From Saprospiraceae bacterium (lineage in GTDB: Bacteria; Bacteroidota; Bacteroidia; Chitinophagales; Saprospiraceae), in contig JAIYAP010000031.1 in NCBI GenBank assembly GCA_027488935.1, positions 62,001 to 126,000 on the forward strand: 64,000 bases of DNA, written 5' to 3'. The position numbers and the translations under genes were made by a program. The number at the start of each line of letters is the position of its first letter. The stretch's first letter is position 1. The notes under the pieces are model-generated. The model did not search any database, was not told the origin of the DNA, and saw only the letters and a program-made list of their open reading frames with translations. Shown piece by piece: positions 25,666 to 35,482 of the stretch.

Positions 25666-28653
25666 ATGATCAAGCACCTGTTTATACTACTCCTAAGCGC
25701 CTTTCCGACGCTGGCCTTTTCCCAAACTGAAAACGCCGAACTTTTATACCAGCAAGCCAGCGACCTTTTTACCCAAAAGCAATATGAAAAATCCCTCGCC
25801 TCCGCTTTAAGTGCCGACAGTATTTTTCAAGCGGCAGGCACGGCCGAACCAGCATTGCGCACAAAAGTCCTGATCGCTAAAAACTATGCTTCCTTGCGGA
25901 ACAATGCCAAGGTTATCACTTTCGCGGAGGCCGCCTTGGCGTTACTGGATCCCGCAGGCATGCGCGACTCGCTGATTGAAGCCGACCTCAAAAACATTTA
26001 TGCGGGCAGCTTGATGGAGTTAAGGCGGTTTACCGAATGTGAAGCAAATTACCGCAGCGCAATTGCCATCAAAAAAAAGATCCTGGGAAATGACACCCCC
26101 GAAATCGGCATTCAGATTTCGAACCTCGCCAATCTGTATTTTAAAAAGGGCGAGTTAAGCAAGGCTTTGCAATATGGCAAAGAAGGCATCGCCATTCGGG
26201 AGGCCGGCATTTCGCCCAATCCTAAATTGGTAACGGCCTATATTAACCTCGGCATCATACACAAACAACTAGGATTGTATCCATATGCATTAAGCTATTA
26301 CAACAAAGCCGAACAAATTATAAGTAGCGAACCAGAAAAATACCAGGAAAAGGCCGGGCCTTTGTACCAAAGTCTGGCCAATTTGTACCACGACTTAGGG
26401 GATTATGAAAAATCCAAACAATTTGCGGCATTGGCTATTTTGAATTTTAGTAATCGGTTCGGCCCCAATTGTATTCAAAACGCCGATGTGTATTACAACC
26501 TCGCCTTGGTGGCCAGCGACTTAAAAGACCGCACCGTCCAAATTGAAAATATTAAAAAGGCACTCGCAATTTTACAGGTGGCAGAAGACGCTGATATTTA
26601 TAAAGTTGCCGATTGCTACGAACAAATCTGCGTAAGCTATCTCAATATCAACCCCGACTCCGCTATCTATTATGCACAATTAAGTAGCAACATACTGGAT
26701 ACATTGGGCGTGACCGATGGTCTTGATCGGGCAAGCAACATTTCCTACTACGCCCTGGCTTATGCGCAAAAAGGCGAATTCAATACCGCTGATTCGATTA
26801 TGCGCATTTCGGTTTCCCAAGTGGCGGCCATTTATGGAAAAAGACATATCCTGACCGCCAATTATTTAACCAACCATGCAAATATCACCTTTAAGTCGGG
26901 CAGATATGCGGATGCGCTAAAATTATACGATGCATCGCTCGCCGCATATGGTTATACCTGGGGTTGTAATTTGGACACGGTGGTACACGCCAACGAGCTC
27001 CTTGAAAACCTGATCCATCGGAACCGAACCTTGATACTGCTCTTCAACGAACAACCAACCCGGGCGCGCAAGACAGAAATTGATGCACGGTGGTCGGAAT
27101 TACTAAGACTGTTGGACTTTCTACGCCGGCGTCACCAGGGGAATGAAACCAAATTGCTTTTTGCCTACCAGTTTCGGGAGGCAGCCGAATTGGCCATCCA
27201 GTGGTACACGCAGGCACCGCATGAAAACCTCAACATGGCTTGGCAGTTTGCCGAAAAGACACGGGGCTTGGTCTTGCTCGAAGCATTCCGCAATGCCAAT
27301 GCCTGGAATATACCTGCGGCAGGCGATAGTTTGCATTTGCTTGCTGATGCCTTGTTTGCAGAAAAAAAGAAATGGTATGATTTATATTCCAGTACGGAGG
27401 ATGTAAAAGAGCGGGCTAATTATTTGAACAAACTCATTGCCACGCAAGAACAACAGGAAGCGTGGTTACAAGCCCTGGAAAAAAGCGATGCAACGTTTTA
27501 TAAGGCCAAATATGACAATCGGATTAGTCAAATGGCCGAAACACGCAAGATGTTGACCCCTAAACAATCGTTGCTTGAATATTTCGTAGGGGATAGCATG
27601 ATCTTTTTGTTTGTCGTGCGCACCGATACGATTTTTGTGAAAGCGGTGCCAAAAGATTTTCCGCTGGATACGTGGATTGATGAATTCCGACAGGGTTTGT
27701 ACGGTTATTATACCGCCGAAAAGTCAAAACGTACAAGCAGCCTGCATGAAAAAAGCCTGCATACCTATCTGGAATTTGCGCCAAAACTCTATGAAAAACT
27801 GATTGCGCCGGTTCGGGAATTTTTACTAGAGCAGGTCGTGGTGGTACCAGACGGTGTACTCGGATATCTACCCTTTGATGCCTTGTTAACTGCGGCGCCC
27901 AAGGATATTAATAATTTCAAATCCTATCCGTATCTTTTAACGCGCTACCAAATCAGTTATGCCTATTCGGCAACTTTGTTATCGGATATGCGCCGAAAAC
28001 AACATCAGGTTCCACCGGAACGCCTGCTGTTGACCTTTGCGCCCTTTAACAACAACGATACGTTCATGTTGGAGCCAAAAGTCGAGCAGCTGCAACGAGT
28101 AAATCCGACGCAAGCGAATAAAAGCAATTTAAGACACGGTGACCTTGTATCCGGTGCTTATGCGCAGATTACGCGTTTTATAGAAATAGCCGCTCAATAT
28201 CAAATTCTGCTGATCAAGGCGCATGGCATTGCAGATAACAGGGCGGGTGATTATTCTTACCTGATTTTTGCTAAAAACAGTACCCAAGGTAGTAGCGACC
28301 GTTTTTATGCGAAAGATATTTACCAACTTAGAATCAATGCAGACCTGGTCATGCTTTTATCGTGTGAAACAGCCGTAGGGCAACTTCAACGCGGAGAAGG
28401 GATCATCAGCCTTGCACGCGCATTTGCTTATGCAGGCGCAAAAAGCACGGTGACGACTCTTTGGAAAGTGGCCGACGAACATACCAATACGTTAACACAA
28501 CTATTTTACGGCCTTTTAATGCAAGGCAAAACAAAAGATGAAGCCTTGCGGGTGGCCCGATTAAATTACCTGAAACAATCGGATGTTGGCGCCTGCCATC
28601 CTTTTTTCTGGGCGGCATTTGTACCGATGGGAGACATGGGGGCCTTGGAATAA
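25666..28653 (+). CDS. TPR-CHAT protease
   Basis: 995 residues. The first 20 resemble a signal peptide (MIKHLFILLLSAFPTLAFSQ), so it is probably exported to the periplasm. Residues about 25-480 are tetratricopeptide repeats (ALQYGKEGIAIREAG, ALSYYNKAEQII). The CHAT caspase-fold domain fills about 680-990: VVVPDGVLGYLPFDAL, catalytic His853 in IKAHGIAD, catalytic Cys900 in LLSCETAVG, then the usual GxGxxSLARAFxYAG segment and the closing HPFFWAAFV. CHAT proteases are activated by sensor partners and cleave one or a few target proteins. It is followed by the subtilase gene on the same strand and faces a sigma/anti-sigma pair, a plausible target of proteolytic signalling. Both catalytic residues are present. 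Confidence 0.92.
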   Translation: MIKHLFILLLSAFPTLAFSQTENAELLYQQASDLFTQKQYEKSLASALSADSIFQAAGTAEPALRTKVLIAKNYASLRNNAKVITFAEAALALLDPAGMRDSLIEADLKNIYAGSLMELRRFTECEANYRSAIAIKKKILGNDTPEIGIQISNLANLYFKKGELSKALQYGKEGIAIREAGISPNPKLVTAYINLGIIHKQLGLYPYALSYYNKAEQIISSEPEKYQEKAGPLYQSLANLYHDLGDYEKSKQFAALAILNFSNRFGPNCIQNADVYYNLALVASDLKDRTVQIENIKKALAILQVAEDADIYKVADCYEQICVSYLNINPDSAIYYAQLSSNILDTLGVTDGLDRASNISYYALAYAQKGEFNTADSIMRISVSQVAAIYGKRHILTANYLTNHANITFKSGRYADALKLYDASLAAYGYTWGCNLDTVVHANELLENLIHRNRTLILLFNEQPTRARKTEIDARWSELLRLLDFLRRRHQGNETKLLFAYQFREAAELAIQWYTQAPHENLNMAWQFAEKTRGLVLLEAFRNANAWNIPAAGDSLHLLADALFAEKKKWYDLYSSTEDVKERANYLNKLIATQEQQEAWLQALEKSDATFYKAKYDNRISQMAETRKMLTPKQSLLEYFVGDSMIFLFVVRTDTIFVKAVPKDFPLDTWIDEFRQGLYGYYTAEKSKRTSSLHEKSLHTYLEFAPKLYEKLIAPVREFLLEQVVVVPDGVLGYLPFDALLTAAPKDINNFKSYPYLLTRYQISYAYSATLLSDMRRKQHQVPPERLLLTFAPFNNNDTFMLEPKVEQLQRVNPTQANKSNLRHGDLVSGAYAQITRFIEIAAQYQILLIKAHGIADNRAGDYSYLIFAKNSTQGSSDRFYAKDIYQLRINADLVMLLSCETAVGQLQRGEGIISLARAFAYAGAKSTVTTLWKVADEHTNTLTQLFYGLLMQGKTKDEALRVARLNYLKQSDVGACHPFFWAAFVPMGDMGALE

Positions 28654-28775
28654 AAATCTAAAAATATTGAAACCCAACCTTACCATCTGATACACGGTGG
28701 CAAATAATAGTAGAAACAGGAATGACACCCATTCCGATTTCAGCGGATAACCATTTTCAACAATCCAACTATTAA

Positions 28776-31574
28776 ATGAACCACACCATGTTTACGCATT
28801 TTGCTCGCTTTACCTGCTTGGGGCTGATTTTCAGCCTGCTATTCAGTGTAAACCTCTCTGCCCAATCGCGCAATTACGTTGCGAAAGGCCCGGAAGGGAC
28901 ACAAACTTTTCAATTGGATTTGACACGGATCCTCGTTTCTTTTAAAACGGGAATAACGGAATCAAAACGCACGGCGATGGTCCGGAAATTCCCTGATCTT
29001 GCCGCTTACAATGCCCAATTGGATGTTCCTCAAGTGCAGGCAACAACCCTTGAAGTAAAACCAGGCGTTTCTGCGGCCCAAGTGGAAAACCTGCTTAAAG
29101 CATTAAATAAATGCCCGGAGTTAAGCTACGCCGCGCCATTTTTACTGTTTGGGAAAGATGCGCATCAGGGCATTTTGAATCAAATCAATGTCGGCTTAAA
29201 CGGTCAGGAAGACTTAAATTGGCTTAAAAGCACTTGCAGGAAATTAGACCTCCTTCAACCCGTACCCAATGAATTTGATCCACTTGTTTTTCACATAACC
29301 GTACCTGATAACCGGATGGGAAAAGCATTTGATGTAGCCAATCAGTTGTACGAAACAGGCATCCCTGCGTTTGCAGAAGTCAATTTTTTAAGAATGATTA
29401 CCCCTTACACCAACGACCCCATCAATATTGCACAGTGGGCACAGGAAAACAGCGGTAAGTATTGGGACGGATATAATTGGATCAATGTAGGCTTGGTCGA
29501 TGCAGATATGGACGTGCAGGGAGCCTGGCAAATAACAACCGGCTCCTCGAGCATAAAAGTGGCTGTTATTGACGACGGCGTTGACATTGATCACCCGGAT
29601 TTGATTGGCAATATGCTGCCGGGTTTCGATGCGACCGGATTTGGCAGTGCCGGAAACGCCTCTGGAAACGATGAACACGGAACCGCATGTGCCGGCATTA
29701 TAGCAGCAAAAGGCAATAACGGGATCGGCCTTGCCGGGAATGCGTACAATTGCAAAATTGTTCCCGTTCGGATCGCATATAAAGCCACTGGGCAATCACA
29801 ATGGACTTTTTTTGACACCTGGGCAGCCAACGGGATAAATTGGGCCTGGCAAACAGGCGCAGCCGACGTATTGAGCAACTCCTGGGGAGTCGGCTCCTCC
29901 TCTTCTACCATTAATTCCGCAATTTTAAACGCTGTAACAAATGGCCGAAACGGCAAAGGCGCTCCGGTGCTTTTCGCAACCGGAAATGACAATGTCAGTG
30001 GCGTCAGCAACCCAGCCAGCAATACGAATGTGATTGCTGTAGGTGCTACCAGTATGTGCGACAAACGCAAAAGTTTTACGTCTTGTGATGGTGAAAACTG
30101 GTGGGGATCGAATTATGGAACGGGCCTCGACATCGTTGCGCCGGGTGTAAAAATTGCCACGACCGACGTTGCCGGTGCAGCAGGATCTAATTCAGGAGAC
30201 TATAATTATACCTTCAATGGAACCTCCTCTGCAACCCCGAATGCAGCCGGTGTGGTGGCTTTGATTTTGTCGGTAAACAGCAATTTGACGGCTGCGCAGG
30301 CCCGTGCCATCCTTGAAAGCACTTGCCAAAAAGTAGGCGGTTATAGTTATTCCACCAACAGCAGCCAACCCAACGGTACCTGGAACAATGAAATGGGTTA
30401 CGGCCGTGTGAACGCACAAGCCGCCTGTGTTGCGGCGCAAAACGCAAATACCTGCAATGCTCCTTCTACCAGCCAACTATCCGCAACCAACATAACTGGA
30501 ACTGCGGCACGCCTCAATTGTTCCGTCTCCGGTATGTCGGCATACGATTTCCGCTACCGCAAAGTAGGCGTCACCAGCTGGACAGATTTGCCCGGTGGCA
30601 CCAACAACTACATCGACATTACAGGTCTCCTCGCCAATACCCAATACGAATTCTCCGCAGCAGTAAAATGCAACTCCAATACCTGGAGCATCTGGTCGGC
30701 TAATAAACCCTTTACCACCCAAGTTGCTACCCCTATTAATGACAATGTGTGCAGTCCAACCCCAATTACTGCCGGAAGCAGCTGTGCCTATACCAGTGGA
30801 AACACTACGGGCGCAACTGCAAGTTCGAGCGGTACCACTTGTGGCGCCACGGCACCGAAGGATATATGGTTCAAGTGTTCTATTCCAAGTAGCGGAAAAG
30901 TCACCTTCCGCACTTCAGCAGGTACACTGACCGATGCGGTGATGGCCGTTTACTGGGGGAGCAGTTGCAGTAGCTTAACCTACATTACCTGTGAAGACAA
31001 CAACAGCAATGGAAACGGTTCTTCCATGCCCGTAATTGCTATTTCAGGCCAGGCAGGTACCCAACTTTGGGTTCGGATATGGGGCAAAGATAATGCATCG
31101 GGAACATTGGGTATTTGTGCGCTCAATTATAGCACGGCAAACTTTGGTCCAGGCGGTGATGAGGGCACATTCACGGAATTCGTGTCCATCCCTACGGTAC
31201 AAGATCGGGCTCAATCGACCATCGAACAATTTGATGTTGAAGCTGGATCAAGCGCAACCGTTGTTGCGTCCGAGCGTGAAAACCTCGATCGTTTCGATGG
31301 GCTTGAAAATGCAGGCATCGCTCAAATTGGCCTGATTTCCCCAAACCCCGCTACCGATCAGGCATTCATCCCTTACACCTTGGTAGCAAAAAGTAAAGTA
31401 CAAATTGTGACCTCGGATCTGCTCGGTCGCGTGCTTCAGGCGCAAGCATTGGAACAAGAAGCAGGCGTTTTCCAGGCTGACATAAATTTGGATGGTTTAC
31501 CTACTGGCATGTACCTGGTGCGCATGTGCGCCGGTGATCAGGTGAGGGTGCAGCAATTACAGGTAATTCGGTAG
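28776..31574 (+). CDS. Secreted subtilisin-like (S8) serine protease with T9SS sorting domain
   Basis: 932 residues with a signal peptide (about 1-29). A pro-region precedes the S8 domain at about 225-560; the triad is Asp266 (VIDDGVD), His301 (EHGTACAG) and Ser484 (NGTSSATPN), with the oxyanion Asn in the FATGNDN segment. Then come a fibronectin type III-like domain (about 570-655), a PPC-like beta domain (about 660-790) and a C-terminal T9SS sorting domain (ISPNPATDQAF, LPTGMYLVRM). It should be an active exported protease. It is 122 nt after the CHAT gene, so the two may be cotranscribed, and it is convergent with the anti-sigma-like gene. Confidence 0.94.
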   Translation: MNHTMFTHFARFTCLGLIFSLLFSVNLSAQSRNYVAKGPEGTQTFQLDLTRILVSFKTGITESKRTAMVRKFPDLAAYNAQLDVPQVQATTLEVKPGVSAAQVENLLKALNKCPELSYAAPFLLFGKDAHQGILNQINVGLNGQEDLNWLKSTCRKLDLLQPVPNEFDPLVFHITVPDNRMGKAFDVANQLYETGIPAFAEVNFLRMITPYTNDPINIAQWAQENSGKYWDGYNWINVGLVDADMDVQGAWQITTGSSSIKVAVIDDGVDIDHPDLIGNMLPGFDATGFGSAGNASGNDEHGTACAGIIAAKGNNGIGLAGNAYNCKIVPVRIAYKATGQSQWTFFDTWAANGINWAWQTGAADVLSNSWGVGSSSSTINSAILNAVTNGRNGKGAPVLFATGNDNVSGVSNPASNTNVIAVGATSMCDKRKSFTSCDGENWWGSNYGTGLDIVAPGVKIATTDVAGAAGSNSGDYNYTFNGTSSATPNAAGVVALILSVNSNLTAAQARAILESTCQKVGGYSYSTNSSQPNGTWNNEMGYGRVNAQAACVAAQNANTCNAPSTSQLSATNITGTAARLNCSVSGMSAYDFRYRKVGVTSWTDLPGGTNNYIDITGLLANTQYEFSAAVKCNSNTWSIWSANKPFTTQVATPINDNVCSPTPITAGSSCAYTSGNTTGATASSSGTTCGATAPKDIWFKCSIPSSGKVTFRTSAGTLTDAVMAVYWGSSCSSLTYITCEDNNSNGNGSSMPVIAISGQAGTQLWVRIWGKDNASGTLGICALNYSTANFGPGGDEGTFTEFVSIPTVQDRAQSTIEQFDVEAGSSATVVASERENLDRFDGLENAGIAQIGLISPNPATDQAFIPYTLVAKSKVQIVTSDLLGRVLQAQALEQEAGVFQADINLDGLPTGMYLVRMCAGDQVRVQQLQVIR

Positions 31575-31581
31575 ATTCCGT

Positions 31582-31628
31582 AATTCTATTGGCGGGGCGA
31601 CTTTTTCAGTCACCCCGCCAATAGAATT
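31582..31628. terminator. Strong bidirectional terminator
   Basis: AATTCTATTGGCGGGG (31582-31597) pairs perfectly over 16 bp with CCCCGCCAATAGAATT (31613-31628) around a 15-nt loop, between the convergent protease and anti-sigma-like genes. Confidence 0.8.
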
Positions 31629-31658
31629 TACACACTGCCACAAATCCTTGATAAACAC

Positions 31659-32618
31659 CTAGCGTTGGCGATCTTTACCCTTCAGCGCCGCTTTTAATTG
31701 CACCGCTTCTTCATAATAATTATGTTCTTGATCTGCCGTAATCATTTCCAAAGCGGCATCCAAACGTTTGCGCGATCCGGGCAACTGCTTTACTATACAA
31801 AACACCTCCCGCCACACGGCATCAATTTTGTGATCCGACAATTGCATGGCGCGAAATGCGTGAAAATCCTGCTCGGCTTTTCGATAGGCCCCAAGCTGGT
31901 AATAAACATAGCCGCGTAAATAAAGATATTCCGGTTCCTGATCCTTCGTTGGATGCAGCAATAGATTTAGAGCTTGATCGTATTTTTTCTCCTGGTATAA
32001 TTGAACCGCTTGATCATAGGGTCCGGCTTGGTTATTTCCATCTCCCCCACCCATCAAGGTGCCGCCAAAATTACCCGCTCGGTAGGTATTCTTTGCCAAA
32101 GCGGCATAAAATGCAGCATCGTCATCCACATTTGCCCCTTGGTCCTGCCGGGTTTTCGACGGTGTATCTTGAAGGGCAACGGGCGCATCATTGGGCAATG
32201 CAGGTTGTACCGAAGTGGTATCGATCAAATTAGGCTGATCTGGTGGATGGACGGGCAGCACCGGAACAGATTTTAGCCGAATAAAAAAAATGGTCCCAAC
32301 GCAAATCAACAATAAAAAACCGATCCCAAAAAGGACCCTGTTTTTTTTGAGTATCGCTACGATATCAAAGTTCCCCTGCCGGGAAGTAGAAAAATCTGTT
32401 TTTTTTTCAGCGGCTGCTTTATCCCAATCCTCAAACTGGCGCATGATGTGTGCATCCCGCAGCATGTGGTGTACTTTGGCTTCCGCCCTGATCACATTTA
32501 CGCGCTGAACCAACGCAGCATCCGTTTCGAGCGCTTGCTCAAAAACGATGCGGTCTGCTTCACTCATGCGATCCTCCAAAAAATCCACGATGTCGTCGTA
32601 ATCATATTGTTCATTCAT
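31659..32618 (-). CDS. Anti-sigma-factor-like membrane protein with TPR domain
   Basis: 319 residues. The N-terminal cytoplasmic part (about 1-85) looks like an anti-sigma domain, acidic, with the DIVDFLEDRMSEADRIVFEQ opening used by Bacteroidota ECF regulators. One membrane helix follows (about 94-113, FGIGFLLLICVGTIFFI), then a periplasmic Pro-rich linker and TPR-like repeats (AVQLYQEKKYDQALNLLL, LRGYVYYQLGAYRKAEQDF). It begins 4 nt inside the end of the ECF sigma gene, the standard arrangement for a sigma factor and its regulator. The periplasmic TPR part may sense the extracytoplasmic state or be cleaved by a protease. Confidence 0.85.
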   Translation of the reverse strand: MNEQYDYDDIVDFLEDRMSEADRIVFEQALETDAALVQRVNVIRAEAKVHHMLRDAHIMRQFEDWDKAAAEKKTDFSTSRQGNFDIVAILKKNRVLFGIGFLLLICVGTIFFIRLKSVPVLPVHPPDQPNLIDTTSVQPALPNDAPVALQDTPSKTRQDQGANVDDDAAFYAALAKNTYRAGNFGGTLMGGGDGNNQAGPYDQAVQLYQEKKYDQALNLLLHPTKDQEPEYLYLRGYVYYQLGAYRKAEQDFHAFRAMQLSDHKIDAVWREVFCIVKQLPGSRKRLDAALEMITADQEHNYYEEAVQLKAALKGKDRQR

Positions 32619-33223
32619 AATCCGAGTATTTCAGCCACTAAATCCGGGCGTTTTTCCAAATGTTTTCGAAACTTCTCCCGACAATCTTTAGCCGCCATTT
32701 TAGCAACATCTTGATTTTTATACGCCATTTGCTCTGCGATCTCTGCCATCGAATAACCAATCGATTGAAGTTCCGTGAGCTTCTGGCACCTGGGATCAAT
32801 GTCGGTTAATACTTTGGCCAATAGAGCCTTTTGTTCGGCGCGATCCATTTCTTCACTCAAATTGAAACTGGTTTCCACGTTTTCCTCTTCTGCCGAACGT
32901 TGATGCTTTGCGGAAAGCCGACTTTTAGAACGCTGCTTGGTGAAAAACTGTTGTTTTGCAACACCCACAATGTAGGTTGTCAATTTACTCAAAGCGGGGT
33001 TATAAATGCCGTTTTGCACCTGATTAAAAACGGTACATAAGGCTTCATTGAGAACCGCCGAGACGTCTCCTTCATTTCCTCCCCGGAAAAAAATTTCCTT
33101 CCGAACGGCATTTCTAAGCGAATCGCTGTCATATAAATGCCTGAGCGCAGCATTGTATACCGTGGGCGACTTACTTTGAAGTGCATGGAGCAGGTCTTGT
33201 TCTTTCTTAAATTGGCTTTTCAT
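32615..33223 (-). CDS. ECF-type RNA polymerase sigma factor
   Basis: 202 residues. Region 2 spans about residues 25-100 (DVSAVLNEALCTVFNQV, LTTYIVGVAKQQFF) and region 4 about 125-190 (ALLAKVLTDIDPRCQKLTEL, GYSMAEIAEQMAYKNQDVAKM), the helix-turn-helix reading typical of sigma-70 region 4. The linker is short, as in ECF factors. It should activate genes under control of the downstream TPR anti-sigma-like protein, with which it overlaps by 4 nt. Its targets are unknown; the convergent CHAT and S8 protease genes are candidates. Confidence 0.9.
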   Translation of the reverse strand: MKSQFKKEQDLLHALQSKSPTVYNAALRHLYDSDSLRNAVRKEIFFRGGNEGDVSAVLNEALCTVFNQVQNGIYNPALSKLTTYIVGVAKQQFFTKQRSKSRLSAKHQRSAEEENVETSFNLSEEMDRAEQKALLAKVLTDIDPRCQKLTELQSIGYSMAEIAEQMAYKNQDVAKMAAKDCREKFRKHLEKRPDLVAEILGL

Positions 33224-33483
33224 TGCTTATTGCCGTTAAAACGAATAAAGTAAGTTTATACCAAGATTAAAGTGGATTTAACGGATCATAGAAAAAAAAC
33301 GAGCATAAGAAATAAGTTTTAGGCTTTTGTAGGTGCGCGGGCAACCTGCGCAGCAAAGATAACATTTCAGGCATATACCCCTCGGCCAGCGTCTACTTTT
33401 ATCATGTTAAACTTGTTGTGGGGGAATGGAAGTTGAAAACGGGGCAAAACAGCCATGTTTGCGATTGCTGGGCGCAAGCCGTG

Positions 33484-33570
33484 ACATCGTTGCTTTTTGC
33501 ATTAATTATGACTTCCTTAAGGTGGGTCACTTTGCTCCGTTACAGGTGGGTCAGTATGGGCGTTAAATTC
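33484..33570 (+). repeat. Dispersed boundary repeat, copy 1
   Basis: Begins ACATCGTTGCTTTTTGC and contains two GGTGGGTCA words on either side of CTTTGCTCCGTTACA. Copy 2 is at 39167-39254 and a partial copy 3 at 46583-46619, all in the same orientation. Confidence 0.72.
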
Positions 33571-33594
33571 AATATAATCATTCATAATCCTGTC

Positions 33595-33660
33595 ACCCCT
33601 TCGGGGTTCTGAATAACCATCATCGCCTATTTTCTAGAATCTTGACACCCCTTCGGGGTT
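33595..33660 (+). repeat. Two copies of a short ACCCCTTCGGGGT hairpin
   Basis: GACACCCCTTCGGGGTT-like units at 33595-33608 and 33647-33660, each a 5-bp stem with a TTC loop, about 52 nt apart. They are stable small hairpins next to the boundary repeat. Confidence 0.55.
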
Positions 33661-34218
33661 TTGGTGCGTTTTTTTCGGCTTGGAGGGTATAAAACATAAA
33701 TCCAACGTAGCAAACCCTATACAACAAGCCCTACACAAAATCAAAAACCAGTGAACAAATCCAAATGGACCAAACCCAACGCACTTACCTGGCCTAGAAA
33801 AAAACCAAAAACCCAAACCCAACGTGGGCTGTCATCCTTCTATGTTGCAAACCAAGAGCGAAGAGCGATTTTCTTCAGTTTTTTGCGTTATTTTTAGGCA
33901 ACCCTGATCCGTTGGCGCAAAGCAGGCTTTTTAGAAAGGGGGATGATTGTCCCCCTTCCCAAAAAAGTCGCGGTATTTCCAGTGTAACCTTTCACCGTGA
34001 CGCAAAGCAGGCTTATATGGTTTTTCGGGCAACATCAGGTTTAACACAACTAATCTTCTATAAGCGGACATGAATTTTACATGCCGCAAGGCTTCGAATT
34101 ACGTTAGCAAAATGAGAGGACGTAGTCTGAGGGAAACGGACTATAAAAGCCGTAAGGATGACAAATCGTTGGACCTCTCAAGAGATTTAGATATTAACCT
34201 GATGGTTTTAATTGCATT

Positions 34219-35301
34219 TTATCCAGTTTGGGATGTTATTGAATCAAGGTGAACATATGGTTTCCCATTACGCCACACATATCGGATGCGACTAAGCAGT
34301 TTTCGGGCTATTTTTATGATGGCATGCTGAGCGTCCATTCGTTTTTTGTAGTTCAGATAATGCATCATCATTTCAGTATCTTGTTGTAAAGAGCGCCATG
34401 CGCATTCAATCAAGGCTGTCCGTAGTTTTTTGTTCCCCCTACTTGTTCTATGCCCAACACGATCCTGATCTCCAGAACTATCGGTTTTAGGCACTAATCC
34501 TACGTAAAAACAAAGTTCATCTAAACTCTTGAACCGATTGATATCAATGATTTCACTCAAAAAAAGCACTGCACTTAGTAGACCCACCCCAGGAACACTT
34601 GTTAGCAGTTTCATGATCGGATTGTAAGGTTCCGTTTTGAACAACTGCCTTATTTGGCGCATAATTTTCCGTTCCATTTCACGGGCTGCCTCATATTCTT
34701 GAAGAAGCGAGTTCAATACGTCATCGGTTTTCCCTTGTTCATTTAACCACTTTATAAATTCCTTTGTCCATGTCCATTCCACCAAAACACCTCCAGGCGG
34801 ATAAATCTTAAAAAAATGCATGTGCATTTTAATTCGATTCATGGCACGCCGGCGATTAGTTGATATCGACCACCGGCGCCGTACCAAAGCCCGATCCCTT
34901 TGTTGTTTGTCATTCGGTACATAAATGGCCTCCAACTGTCCGCTACTTAATGACCGTGCTATCTTTCGACTATCTCGTACATCATTCTTTTGTTGACGCT
35001 CTTTGTCTGTTGTCGGTATATCAGCCGCATGTGCTACAATTGTCTTGATACCTGCCTGCGTTAACTCTCGTTGGGCCCAAAATCCACAAAATCCGGCTTC
35101 ATAAGCGCACATATACGTTCCACCAGGAAAAAAGCGATGTAAAAAACTAATCAGTGCCTGCGGATCAGGGGGAGACAAGTGAATTGTTTTTTGATGCATG
35201 TCACCAACAATTACACTAACCCGCCAACTTTTCCGATGAACATCTATTCCTACAAAAATTTGTTGCCCACTAAAATCCAGTATTCTACCTTGTGATTCCA
35301 T
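34219..35301 (-). CDS. IS110-family transposase
   Basis: 360 residues, full family length. The RuvC-like N-terminal domain has the DEDD residues: Asp20 (VGIDVHRKSW), Glu68 (AYEAGF) and Asp107/Asp110 (KNDVRDSRKIA). The C-terminal Transposase_20 part has LLTSVPGVGLLSAVLFLSEI and the conserved Ser in GHRTSRGNKKLR. IS110 enzymes are DEDD recombinases that use a structured noncoding RNA (bridge RNA) from the element's own end to pair donor and target DNA. The gene looks intact. The element ends could not be fixed by eye; noncoding sequence with a hairpin lies just upstream of the start. Confidence 0.94.
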   Translation of the reverse strand: MESQGRILDFSGQQIFVGIDVHRKSWRVSVIVGDMHQKTIHLSPPDPQALISFLHRFFPGGTYMCAYEAGFCGFWAQRELTQAGIKTIVAHAADIPTTDKERQQKNDVRDSRKIARSLSSGQLEAIYVPNDKQQRDRALVRRRWSISTNRRRAMNRIKMHMHFFKIYPPGGVLVEWTWTKEFIKWLNEQGKTDDVLNSLLQEYEAAREMERKIMRQIRQLFKTEPYNPIMKLLTSVPGVGLLSAVLFLSEIIDINRFKSLDELCFYVGLVPKTDSSGDQDRVGHRTSRGNKKLRTALIECAWRSLQQDTEMMMHYLNYKKRMDAQHAIIKIARKLLSRIRYVWRNGKPYVHLDSITSQTG

Positions 35302-35423
35302 TTTACTTCGAGTTGAATGAGTTATTGAATAGATTTGACACCTAAAAATAACTCTTCACTCGAAGTTTTTTATACACTCGAATTTTGTGGTCTCTTTCCC
35401 ACTGCAAACATAAAGTCTGAGGG
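35302..35423 (-). ncRNA. Candidate bridge-RNA region of the IS110 element
   Basis: Noncoding leader of the transposase gene. It has an imperfect inverted repeat: CTTCGAGTTGAATGAGTTATT (35306-35326, given in two parts: CTTCGAGTTG, AATGAGTTATT) and its near complement at 35347-35365, with a 20-nt loop, plus CACTCGAA twice (35357, 35375). Bridge RNAs of the IS110 group lie in this position. No guide-target match could be tested. Confidence 0.3.
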
Positions 35424-35480
35424 CCGGTGCTTCCCCTTTGAAAATCAAACATTTGCGACATGTTAAAGGGGAAGCACCGG
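35424..35480. repeat. 16-bp perfect inverted repeat
   Basis: CCGGTGCTTCCCCTTT (35424-35439) and AAAGGGGAAGCACCGG (35465-35480) with a 25-nt loop. Confidence 0.8.
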
Positions 35481-35482
35481 AC

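Larger units (their letters stand above)
33224..34218. other. About 1 kb gene-poor region with repeats and palindromes left of the IS110 gene
   Basis: No convincing gene; the longest frames are short and of odd composition. It holds the 87-bp boundary repeat (33484-33570), two TTC-loop hairpins (33595-33660), a perfect 8-bp hairpin AAGGGGGA/TCCCCCTT (33936-33957) and a direct repeat CGCAAAGCAGGCTT at 33916-33929 and 34001-34014. The right part may include the end of the IS110 element. Confidence 0.6.
34219..35423 (-). mobile_element. IS110-family insertion sequence (boundaries approximate)
   Basis: Includes the transposase and the upstream noncoding stretch up to the first large palindrome. 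IS110 elements lack long terminal inverted repeats and often insert beside palindromic repeats, which fits the three hairpins starting at 35424. True ends are unknown. Confidence 0.5.

Noticed and set aside
33418-33612. 64-residue plus-strand frame left of the IS110 gene
   Set aside because: Overlaps boundary repeat copy 1 and ends at the small hairpin; no protein-like features.
34070-34252. 60-residue plus-strand frame
   Set aside because: Short, overlaps the end of the IS110 gene and has no recognisable feature.
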